From Pteria penguin (Eukaryota; Mollusca; Bivalvia; Pterioida; Pteriidae), in assembly GCA_035048485.1 (NCBI GenBank), contig CM068583.1, forward strand, positions 25,478,841 through 25,542,840: a DNA stretch of 64,000 bases. Reading direction: 5' to 3'. The notes under the pieces were generated by a model. That model was not told the origin of the DNA, did no database searches, and worked only from the letters and a program-made list of their open reading frames with translations. Made by a program: the position numbers and the translations under genes. This document shows, piece by piece, positions 35,125-44,506 of the stretch (position 1 is its first letter; every line of letters begins with the position of its first letter).

Positions 35125-37890
35125 AGCTCACCTGAGTCGAAGGCTCAAGTGAGCTATCGTTATCAATTGTCGTCCGTCATCTGTCGTCCGTCCGTCATTA
35201 GCTTTTCTACATTTTTTACTTCTTCTCCAGAACCACTACACAGAATTTCACCAAACTTCATAGGAAGTAAGTACTCAAGGTCCTCTACCAAGTTTGTGTT
35301 TTTCGTGCCGATCCGTAATCCAAGATGGCTGCCATTGGCTCTGATTGGTTGACACATTTTCGACTTCTTCTCCAGAATGGCTGCACAGAATCCAACCAAT
35401 CCTTATAGGAAGTAAGTACTCAAGGTCCTCCACCAAGTTTGTGTTTTTCGTGCTGATCCGTAATCCAAGATGGCTGCCATTGGCTCTGATTGGTTGACAC
35501 ATTTTCGACTTCTTCTCAAGAAAGGTTGCACAGAATTTATACTCTACCATGTTTGTGTTTTTCATGCCGATCCGTAATCCAAGATGGCCACCATTGACTC
35601 TGATTGGTTGACTCAATTTTGACTTCTCCAGAACCGCTACATAGAATTTCACCAAACGTCATAGGAAGTAAGTACTGAAGGTCCTCTACCAAGTTTGTGT
35701 TTTTCTTGCCGATCCGTAATCCAAGATGGCCGCCATTAGCTCTGATTGGTTGACACATTTTCGACTTCTTCTCCAGAACTGCTACATAGAATTTCACCAA
35801 ACCTCATAGGAAGTAACTACTCGAGGTCCTCTACCAAGTTTGTGTTTTTTATGCCGATCCTTGATCCAAGATGGCCGCCATTGGCTCTGATTGGTTGACA
35901 TATTTTCGACTTCTTCTCCAGAACTGCTACATAGAATTTCACCAAACCTCATAGGAAGTAAGTACTCAAAGTCCTCTACCAAGTTTGTGTTTTTTATGCC
36001 GAACCGTGATCCAAGATGGCCGCCATTGGCTCTGATTGGTTGACTTATTTTCGACTTTTCCTCCAGAACCGCTCCACAGAATTTCACCAAACTTCATAGG
36101 AAGTAAGTACTCAAAGTCCTCTACCAAGTTTGTGTTTTTTATGCCGATCCGAGATACAAGGTGGCCGCCATTGGCTCTGATTGGTTGACACATTTTCGAC
36201 TTCTTTTCCAGAACCGCTGCACAGAATTTCACCAAACTTCATAGAAAGTAAGTACTCAAGGTCCTCGACCAAGTTTGTGTTTTTTATGCCGATCCGTGAT
36301 CCAAGATGGCCGCCATTGGCTCTGATTGGTTGAAACATTTTCAACTTTTTCTCCAGATCGGCTGCACAGAATTTCATCAAACCTCATAGGAAGTAAGTAC
36401 TCAAGGTCCTCTACCAAGTTTGTGTTTTTTATGCCGATCCGTGATCTAAGATGGCCGCCATTGGCTCTGATTGGTTGACACATTTTCGACTTCTCCTCCA
36501 GAACCGCTCCACAGAATTTCACCAAACTTCATAATAAGTAAGTACTCAAAGTCCTCTACCAAGTTTGTGTTTTTTATGCCGATCCAAGATACAAGATGGC
36601 CGCCATTGGCTCTGATTGGTTGACACATTTTCGACTTCTTCTCCAGAACCGCTGCACAGAATTTCACCAAACTTCATAGAAAGTAAGTACTCAAGGTCCT
36701 CGACCAAGTTTGTGTTTTTTATACCGATCCGTGATCCAAGATGGCCGCCATTGGCTCTGATTGGTTGAAACATTTTCAACTTCTTCTCCAGATCGGCTGC
36801 ACAGAATTTCATCAAACCTCATAGGAAGTAAGTACTCAAGGTCCTCTACCAAGTTTGTGTTTTTTATGCCGATCCGTGATCCAAGATGGCCGCCATTGGC
36901 TCTGATTGGTTGACACATTTTCGACTTCTCCTCCAGAACTGCTACATAGAATTTCACCAAACCTCATAGGAAGTAAGTATTCAAAGTCCTCTACCAAGTT
37001 TGTGTTTTTTATGCCGATCCGAGATACAAGATGGCTGCCATTGGCTCTGATTGGTTGACACATTTTTGACTTCTTCTCCAGAACCGCTCCACAGAATTTC
37101 ACCAAACTTCATAAAAAGTAAGTACTCAAGGTCCTCTACCAAGTTTGTGTTTTTTATGCCAATCCGTGATCCAAGATGGCCGCCATTGGCTCTGATTGGT
37201 TGAAACATTTTCAACTTTTTCTCCAGATCGGCTGCACAGAATTTCATCAAACCTCATAGGAAGTAAGTACTCAAGGTCCTCTACCAAGTTTGTGTTTTTT
37301 ATGCCGATCCGTGATCCAAGATAACCGCCATTGACTCTGATTGGTTAACACATTTTCGACTTCTTCTCCAGAACAGCTGCATAGAATTTCATCAAACTTC
37401 ATGGAAAGTAACTACTCAACATCCTCTACCACATTTTTGTTTTTTATGCCGATCCGTGATCCAAGATGGCCACCATTGACTCTGATTGGTTGACACATTT
37501 TCGACTTCTTCTCCAGAACCACTGCACAGAAATTCATCAAACTGCATAGAAAGTAAGTACTCAAGGTCCTCAACCAAGTTTGGTGTTTTTTATGCCGATC
37601 CGTGATCCAAGATGGCCACCATTGACTCTGATTGGTTGACACATTTTCAACTTCTTCTCCAGAACCACTGCACAAAATTTCACCAAACTGCATAGAAAGT
37701 AAGTACTTAAGGTCCTCTACCAAGTATAGGTTTTTCATGCCGATCCGTGATCCAAGATGGCCGCCATTGGCTCTGTTTGATTGACACATTTTCATCTTCC
37801 TCTCCAGAACCCCTGCACAGAATTTCTTGCTTGCTTGTAAATATGCACTTTGTGCTCAGGTGAGCGATATAGGCCCACTTGGGCCTCTTG
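35125..37890. repeat. AGCTCACCTGAG interspersed element expanded by an internal minisatellite
   Basis: The left end is AGCTCACCTGAGTCGAAGGC at 35125. The right end is CTCAGGTGAGCGATATAGGC at 37855-37874, followed by CCACTTGGGCCTCTTG to 37890. The first 11 bases of the left end are the exact reverse complement of the right end. Almost all of the interior is a 145-bp tandem repeat, annotated separately. The element is about twice as long as the copy at 33787, because the internal block has been amplified. Confidence 0.7.
35200..37830. repeat. 145-bp minisatellite, about 18 copies
   Basis: Tandem copies share TAAGTACTCAAGGTCCTCTA, then CCAAGTTTGTGTTTTT, CCAAGATGGCCGCCATTGGC and CTCTGATTGGTTGACACATT. 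Equivalent sites recur every 145 bp, for instance near 35966, 36111, 36256, 36546, 36691, 36836 and 36981. One copy near 35540 is shortened by about 25-30 bp. Because 145 is not a multiple of three, the open frames seen on the minus strand change register in each copy and are not genes. Confidence 0.9.
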
Positions 37891-38491
37891 TTTGTTCTAT
37901 GATCATGATCTCTACATTTCAAGAATTGAAAAAATAAAACTTATTGACCTTTACTTGTTTATAACAAAACATTGATTTTGTTCTGTGATTTTTGTTGCAC
38001 TGAATTATTTCTGATACATGTACAATAGTTGATGACAGTGTGACATTGTTTGTCATGGTTGGCTTTCATATTAAGGTTTAAAAACCTTTAGCTTCAGCCT
38101 TCTTTTTGATATTTGTAGTGCCTTATGGCTGGGCTTTTCCATTAATGCCATAACTTGAAACCTTGTCTCTCATGTTTGATCTACATTTCAAAAACTAATT
38201 TCCTAGATACAGGTGCTCAGACCTAAGAGCTTAGGATTTAACTTTTCACATGTAAGTTCCTTGGTATTAGACCATTTTTATTGATACCATATTAATAATC
38301 TTGTGTCAATGTCTTTGACGACTGAATGCATTTGACCAACAAAAAAAATTAAAAAAAAAACTTTATGTCTTTTACCCCATTTATACACACACAGTTCTAA
38401 AGGGGGTTTTAAGGCTATCACATTACAGACTGGTCTTCACGCACAATTCTTTCAATTGTCATTCTGTATTCATGTATATCTATTTTCCAGA
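37891..38491 (+). other. 5' flank of the Helentron coding region
   Basis: No repeat is recognised. Immediately before the first ATG the sequence is TCTATTTTCCAG (38479-38490), which looks like a 3' splice site. A spliced 5' leader exon upstream is therefore possible, but I cannot identify it. No TATA element is convincing here. Confidence 0.35.
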
Positions 38492-41400
38492 ATGCCAAAG
38501 GTTAATAAGAAGTCATACAGGACAATTGCAGCGCATAGAAAAAATCAAAGAAAATTACAAGCAAAAGCATCAGTACATCCTGACAATGAAGTGACAACCT
38601 TTGAGCAATTGGCCAGTAATGAGGGGGAGAAAAATGCCTTAATGGGGTTGGCACCTTCTTGCGAGGAAAAACCCCTGGCCGCTTGGAAGTTGGCCTCTCG
38701 AAATGAGAAAACGCTTCTGAATGCCCTGAGGTTGTCACCTCCTCAGGGAAGTCGTCTGAGTGCCTCGCAAAGAGACATGTCAGCGAACCCTGAATCTCCA
38801 GCGTGGGATTGTACTCCAGAGTGGGTACCTCTGCCAAAAAGCGGCATTGCAGGTCAGACGCAAACTGGGGAAGACACACATTCTGTGGCAACAGAATGGA
38901 GTCCCAGTATAATGGATACATTGAGAAAAGGTGTTGAAAAAGAAAAATATGACTATGAATTTGATATAGAAAAGAATTTTTATAATAATGAAGATGATAG
39001 TGATAGATTACAAAGTGTAAAGCCAGAAAGTTTCATGAAATCAAACATGAGATATAATGCCATAGATCTTACTGATACTGAAATTATTTTACCACCTGAA
39101 CATAAAGTTATCCAAGGCAATTTCCATCAAGGCTACTCAATTTTTGGTAAGAATGCTGGTAGTCAGTGTGTGGCAAACTGCTTGTGTGCAGCAGTATTCA
39201 ACCAGCTGAAACCTGCATCATGTTGGTATTCTGAAGATATGGATAAAATTCTAATAACAGGGAATGAATTATATGGGTTCTTGCAAGAAAGTAGTACTAT
39301 CAATTATTCATATTTGTTGATAAATGAGCTGCCACATGTTTTAGATGTGTACAATGATACTTTTGAAATATTACTTAAAGATTCAGTTGTATCCGTTATA
39401 GGTATTGTTGAAGAAGAAACTCAGTATTCAGATTTCAATGCATTTCCAATGGAGGAGGCTCTGCAAATGTCATTGATAGATACAGATTGCTGCTTTGTAT
39501 GTTTTGGTGGAAATACACTACTGGTAGGGAAGCAGAACAATGCATTGTATGTATTTGATTCACATTCACGATCAAGAGAAGGTATGCTTCTAGAAAATGG
39601 TAAGAGTACATGCATTATCTATGAAAATATTGCTGAAGTAATTGATCATATGAAAATGCTTTCTACATCAATGAATATCACTGTAAGTGTAGCATGTGAG
39701 ATAACAGGTTGTACAATAAAAAAACAGTCCAGCAAAGATCTTGATATTACTCACATAGACACAGATATTACAAAATTCGTTCCATTGTCAGGAAACACAC
39801 AAAGTGAATTAAGTAAGTTGGTTAACATACCGTTGGGCGAAACAAACATCCAACCTACAAAATTGAGTGGTGATATTGCAGGCAAACCATCAATAGTACA
39901 TAAGATTAAAGGAGATGGGAACTGTTTCTTCAGAGCAATTTCGTATGCTATTAGTAATTCAGAAGAAGGGCACAAAGCAACAAGAGAGGCTGTTTGCAAG
40001 TATGCAATCTCTAATCAAAGAAGTGTTCAACAGTTTTTGAGGTCTGGGTACCAGTCAGTGACATCCTATATTCAGTTGAAGGAAATGGCAAAGGAAAATA
40101 CTTGGGCTACAGAATTTGAGATTATATGTACATCATGTTTATTGCAATGCAACATCTACACATACACTGAAGGCAGATGGCTTAAGTATTCCCCAACACT
40201 CGTCAACAAAAATATATCTGTTGGAAAACAAGGTATCTACCTAGACTATCTTAATGGAAATCATTATAATGTTGTACTTGGGACAGAAGTTGCTGGTCAT
40301 CCTATAAGAAATTGTACTCTAAATATACATGAAAATGCTGAAACTTCTTCAAAATTTGATTCAGCTGGTAGACATTTAGCACACAAAAATGACAGTTATC
40401 AACAAAAGAAATGTAAAGATTCAAAACGCAAAAAGAAAATGCGTCTGTGTCAAAAAAGGAAGTATGAATCAGATGAGGAATACAGGTTGAAGAAGAAAGA
40501 AATGAGCAAAATAAATTATCAAAACAATGTTGCATTTCAACGACAAACAAAGGAGGCCAATACAAGAAAGTATAAAGAAAATGATCAACACAGACAAGAA
40601 AAGAAGGAAAGCAGTAAAGAAAAGTATCAGAAGAATGTGGTATTCAAGCAAGAAGTAAAAAAAGAGAGTAAAGAAAAATATCAAAACAATGAACAGTTCA
40701 AGCAGAAAGTTAAGAAAGCCAGTAAAGAGAAATATCACAAGAATAAAACATTCAAAGAGGAGGTGAAAAAAGCAAGTAAAGAAAAATATCAAAAGAATAA
40801 AACATTCAAGGAGGAGGTGAAGAAAGCCAGTAAAGAAAAATATCAAAAGAATAAAACATTCAAGGAGGAGGCGAAGAAAGCCAGTAAAGAAAAATATCAA
40901 AAGAATAAAACATTCAAGGTGAAGGTGAAGAAAGCCAGTAAAGAAAAATATCAAAATAATAAAACCTTCAAGGAGGAAGTGAAGAGAGCCAGTAAAGAGA
41001 AATATCAAAGGAATGAACAATTTAAGAAGGATGTGAAAAAAGCCAGTAAAGATAGGTATCATATGGATGAACAATTCAGAAATAGTGTGAAAAAGACAAA
41101 TAAATTGAAGTATCAACAGAACAAGGATTATCAAGAAAAAGTCAAGAAGGCAAGCAAATTGAGATACAAAAGTGACTCGCAACATGGAGCAGCAATGAAA
41201 ATAAGATACATGACCAACACCGCATTCCGTGATAAATACAAAATGAAATGTGCAAAGAAATATCAAATTGATTTGAATTTTAGAAAGAAGAAAATTGTTG
41301 AAATGAAAGAAAACTATTTGAATGGCAAGAGAAATAAACCCGATGTTCACAAAATGCAAAAAGAGAAGGCAATTCACCGGAGGAAAATACAAAAAATTGC

Positions 41401-44400
41401 AAAATATAATGCCCTCACAACTTCATTCCATGAAAAAGTGTCTCAAGGCCCTGTTTATGCCTGTGCTTCTTGTCAAAGACTTTTGTTTAATGATCAAATT
41501 CAACAATGCAATGCAGATACATATGAGAAATGTTTGATAAATGAAGGGTATACAGCAGAAGAATTTTTTGCAAAGAGATCACCCCATGTGTGTGAGAAAG
41601 CATGTAACCCAAATGGTTGTCCAAAATCAGGCTTGTGGATATGCAAAACTTGTCATAGAAAATTAGTAAGTGGTTCTATCCCTGCTGAATCAGCAATCAA
41701 TAACATGCAATTAGAAGAAATACCAGAGGAATTGAATGTGCTAAATAGTCTTGAACATCATCTGATTGCGCTACACATACCTTTTATGAAAGTAGTTGCA
41801 TTGCCTAAAGGTGGCCAAAATGCAGTACATGGTCCAGTGGTTTGTGTACCAGTTAACATACAAAAAGTATCAATGTTACCACGAGCAGAGAACACAAATT
41901 TGATACTAAAGGTGAAGTTGAAGAGAAAATTACAGTACAAAGGGCATTTTGAATATCAGTTTGTGAACACTAGTCATATTCAGTCAGCTCTTAAATTCCT
42001 AAAAAGTAACAATTTTTGGTATAGGAACATTGAAATTGATCATCTACAGGAGAATTCTATGTCTGATGAATTTTCAGAAAATGCAAATGATGTAGATTGG
42101 AATATCCCTACAAGAGATGCAGAAAAAGTAGATTATCATGTTGTGCTTGATAATGAAATGCATACTGAACATGAGAAACAAGAAAAGCAGAGTGATGAAG
42201 ATGATAGAAATGTAGAAGATGAAGGAGAAAAGGGAGTACAGTATGATACTTGCCTTCAGCCAGCAGACATTGGACAAGAAGTTCTTGATCATTATTTTGA
42301 CGATATTTTTAATATTGCGCCAGGTGAAGGAAACAATCCTATTAGAATTTTGCAGGAAGAAGGCAATAAGGCAAAATGCTTTCCTAAGCATTTCCCCTCA
42401 GGGATTAATACATTTGATGAAAAAAGAAAAGTGAATATGCCAATGCTTAGATATTTCAACAATAGACTTATGAGTGCTGATCATAGATTTGCACAGGACA
42501 CAAATTACATATTTTACTGTCAGTATCTGTCGGAATTAAAACAAGTGATTGAGAAAACGCAGATCTCACTACGTAAAGGTACAGATGCATCAAAGGGGCA
42601 AATCAGAAACAATATACAAGATGAGAATGTTTTAAGAAATCTTCTAAAAGGAGATGAAGCACTGCGGTTTTTACAACCAATCAGAGGTACACCATCATAT
42701 TGGCAAAGTGCTCAGAAGGATTTATTTGCAATGCTGCGACAACTAGGCATACCAACATGGTTTTGTTCGTTTTCATCTGCTGAATTTCGATGGAAAGAAA
42801 TACTGCAAGTTTTGTTGATACAACAGGGTGATTCCAGGAAGTATGAGGACCTCGATTGGCTTGAAAAAAGTAAACTTTTGAAAAGTAACCCAGTAACCGT
42901 TGCAAGAATGTTTGACAAAAGGTTTCATGTATTTCTAAAAGACGTGGTTTTATCTCCACAAAGACCGATTGGTGAAGTTATTGATTACTTCTATCGAATT
43001 GAATTCCAGCAAAGGGGATCACCACACGCTCATTGCTTATTTTGGGTACGTGATGCTCCAAAGTTAGACGAAGATGGCTCATCAGCTGTTTGTGATTTTA
43101 TTGATAGGTATATTACGTGTGCAGTGCCATCAGTTGAAAATGACCCAGAACTCAATGACATAGTAAACAAAGTACAGCAGCACAGCAAAAATCATTCAAA
43201 GTCTTGCAAGAAAATGGGAACAAATTGTAGATTTAACTTTCCACGTCCCCCTTCAGAAAAGACATTCATTTGCAAAGAAAATACCACAGAGGAAAGCAGT
43301 GTAAACACTGAAGATCATATAATGAACAATATGACAAAGTCAGATGCTAAGGCCTTGTTAACAAAAGTGTGGGAGATTGTCAACCGCAGCAATGACAACA
43401 CTCTTTCAATGCATAGGTTATTCAAAAAGCTTGGAATTAACCAGACAATTTACGAAGAAGCACACAAGTTATTAAACACAAAGCAAACAGTCATATTACG
43501 ACGAAATCCTGATGAAGTCTGGACAAATCAATATAACGCTCAATTGCTTCGATGTTGGGATGCAAACATGGATATTCAGTTTGTTCTAGATCCATTCAGT
43601 TGTATTGTGTATATCATATCATACATTTCCAAAGCAGAGAGAGAAATGGGAATGCTCCTTCGCCAAACAAAGATTGAGTCGGAACAAGGAAACATGAATG
43701 CAAAACAAACAATGAGAGCAATAGGCTCGGCATACTTACATCATAGGGAAGTTGGTGTTCAAGAAGCAGTTTACAGAGTATGTAGTTTGCATATGAAGGA
43801 ATGTTCAAGGAATGTCATATTTATTCCTGTAGGAGAAAATCCGACACGCCTTAGTAAACCTTTGTCACAAGTGAAGCGTAATAACATGGATGAAACTGAC
43901 GATGAAAATTTATGGATGACCAATATAGTCGAAAGATATCAATGTAGACCGTACGCAGATGAATTTGAGCAACTATGCTTGGCAGCATTTTGTTCATTCT
44001 ATCGTGTTCTGGCAAAATCTCAAGTGAAATCTGCAATGAAAAGCAAGAATACGTTTGAATTGCGGAATGGAAAAGGTTACATTCAGAAAAGAACCCATTC
44101 AGATCCAGCAATTATTCGTTATCCAAGATTCAGTGAACAGATTAGTCCTGAATTGTATTACCAATCGATGTTGCAACTTTTTCTGCCATATTGGACTATG
44201 AAGCAATTGAAACCCACGGATTTTGAATTGTATCAAACATTTTATTTCAATGGATTCGTACAATTTAAGAATGACAAAACCCTATACAAAGTCAGTGATA
44301 TTATAGCAAGAAATCGTGCAATGTTTGTATCGAATGAAACAGCAATTGACCAAGCAGAAGAGATGTATGAAATGCTAGGACCACAAGAAGATGCATGGGC

Positions 44401-44506
44401 AACACTTTGTCCTGAATCTGAGCTTATGAACGACGAATGTAAATCAGTCAGAAAAGAACAGAGTAGTATGCTAGGAGAGGAAGAATATGACGAAACCAAT
44501 GGTTGA
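38492..44506 (+). CDS. Helentron ORF1: protease-OTU-Cys-rich-HUH/Y2 Rep protein
   Basis: This encodes 2004 residues from the first ATG (38492). The frame is open slightly upstream to 38456, but without an ATG. Regions in order: basic N-terminus; residues about 206-400, a candidate papain-fold protease resembling peptidase family C76 (Cys226 in GSQCVANC, Asp356 and His358 in FDSHSR); residues about 465-593, an OTU protease (Cys478 in GDGNC, His591 in NHYNVV); about 656-936, Lys-rich repeats of 18 residues such as KKASKEKYQKNKTFKEEV; about 986-1180, a Cys-rich CxxC region like DUF6570; an acidic linker; from about 1282, the Helitron_like_N region with the HUH motif (His1512, His1514 in SPHAHC) and the two catalytic tyrosines (Tyr1707, Tyr1711 in YIISY). 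Known role of the family: nicking and joining DNA strands in rolling-circle transposition. The helicase is in the next frame, overlapping by 20 nt. Confidence 0.9.
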   Translation: MPKVNKKSYRTIAAHRKNQRKLQAKASVHPDNEVTTFEQLASNEGEKNALMGLAPSCEEKPLAAWKLASRNEKTLLNALRLSPPQGSRLSASQRDMSANPESPAWDCTPEWVPLPKSGIAGQTQTGEDTHSVATEWSPSIMDTLRKGVEKEKYDYEFDIEKNFYNNEDDSDRLQSVKPESFMKSNMRYNAIDLTDTEIILPPEHKVIQGNFHQGYSIFGKNAGSQCVANCLCAAVFNQLKPASCWYSEDMDKILITGNELYGFLQESSTINYSYLLINELPHVLDVYNDTFEILLKDSVVSVIGIVEEETQYSDFNAFPMEEALQMSLIDTDCCFVCFGGNTLLVGKQNNALYVFDSHSRSREGMLLENGKSTCIIYENIAEVIDHMKMLSTSMNITVSVACEITGCTIKKQSSKDLDITHIDTDITKFVPLSGNTQSELSKLVNIPLGETNIQPTKLSGDIAGKPSIVHKIKGDGNCFFRAISYAISNSEEGHKATREAVCKYAISNQRSVQQFLRSGYQSVTSYIQLKEMAKENTWATEFEIICTSCLLQCNIYTYTEGRWLKYSPTLVNKNISVGKQGIYLDYLNGNHYNVVLGTEVAGHPIRNCTLNIHENAETSSKFDSAGRHLAHKNDSYQQKKCKDSKRKKKMRLCQKRKYESDEEYRLKKKEMSKINYQNNVAFQRQTKEANTRKYKENDQHRQEKKESSKEKYQKNVVFKQEVKKESKEKYQNNEQFKQKVKKASKEKYHKNKTFKEEVKKASKEKYQKNKTFKEEVKKASKEKYQKNKTFKEEAKKASKEKYQKNKTFKVKVKKASKEKYQNNKTFKEEVKRASKEKYQRNEQFKKDVKKASKDRYHMDEQFRNSVKKTNKLKYQQNKDYQEKVKKASKLRYKSDSQHGAAMKIRYMTNTAFRDKYKMKCAKKYQIDLNFRKKKIVEMKENYLNGKRNKPDVHKMQKEKAIHRRKIQKIAKYNALTTSFHEKVSQGPVYACASCQRLLFNDQIQQCNADTYEKCLINEGYTAEEFFAKRSPHVCEKACNPNGCPKSGLWICKTCHRKLVSGSIPAESAINNMQLEEIPEELNVLNSLEHHLIALHIPFMKVVALPKGGQNAVHGPVVCVPVNIQKVSMLPRAENTNLILKVKLKRKLQYKGHFEYQFVNTSHIQSALKFLKSNNFWYRNIEIDHLQENSMSDEFSENANDVDWNIPTRDAEKVDYHVVLDNEMHTEHEKQEKQSDEDDRNVEDEGEKGVQYDTCLQPADIGQEVLDHYFDDIFNIAPGEGNNPIRILQEEGNKAKCFPKHFPSGINTFDEKRKVNMPMLRYFNNRLMSADHRFAQDTNYIFYCQYLSELKQVIEKTQISLRKGTDASKGQIRNNIQDENVLRNLLKGDEALRFLQPIRGTPSYWQSAQKDLFAMLRQLGIPTWFCSFSSAEFRWKEILQVLLIQQGDSRKYEDLDWLEKSKLLKSNPVTVARMFDKRFHVFLKDVVLSPQRPIGEVIDYFYRIEFQQRGSPHAHCLFWVRDAPKLDEDGSSAVCDFIDRYITCAVPSVENDPELNDIVNKVQQHSKNHSKSCKKMGTNCRFNFPRPPSEKTFICKENTTEESSVNTEDHIMNNMTKSDAKALLTKVWEIVNRSNDNTLSMHRLFKKLGINQTIYEEAHKLLNTKQTVILRRNPDEVWTNQYNAQLLRCWDANMDIQFVLDPFSCIVYIISYISKAEREMGMLLRQTKIESEQGNMNAKQTMRAIGSAYLHHREVGVQEAVYRVCSLHMKECSRNVIFIPVGENPTRLSKPLSQVKRNNMDETDDENLWMTNIVERYQCRPYADEFEQLCLAAFCSFYRVLAKSQVKSAMKSKNTFELRNGKGYIQKRTHSDPAIIRYPRFSEQISPELYYQSMLQLFLPYWTMKQLKPTDFELYQTFYFNGFVQFKNDKTLYKVSDIIARNRAMFVSNETAIDQAEEMYEMLGPQEDAWATLCPESELMNDECKSVRKEQSSMLGEEEYDETNG
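40457..41300 (+). repeat. 54-bp coding tandem repeat (18-residue Lys-rich repeats)
   Basis: About fourteen copies of an 18-codon repeat lie within ORF1. The central six or seven, around 40700-41030, are nearly identical at the DNA level, and the outer ones are diverged. The consensus is close to KKASKEKYQKNKTFKEEV, with a period of 54 bp, so the frame is preserved when copy number changes. The segment is strongly basic and predicted helical. A role in DNA or RNA contact is inference only. Confidence 0.85.

Noticed and set aside
35163..37922. Series of 70-130-residue open frames on the minus strand, all similar in sequence
   Set aside because: They are register shifts of the 145-bp minisatellite. 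The period is not a multiple of three and each frame breaks in the next copy.
40469..41392. 307-residue open frame on the minus strand, hydrophobic and resembling a membrane protein
   Set aside because: It is the antisense of the Lys-rich repeats of ORF1. Lysine and glutamate codons read backwards give Phe, Leu and Ile.
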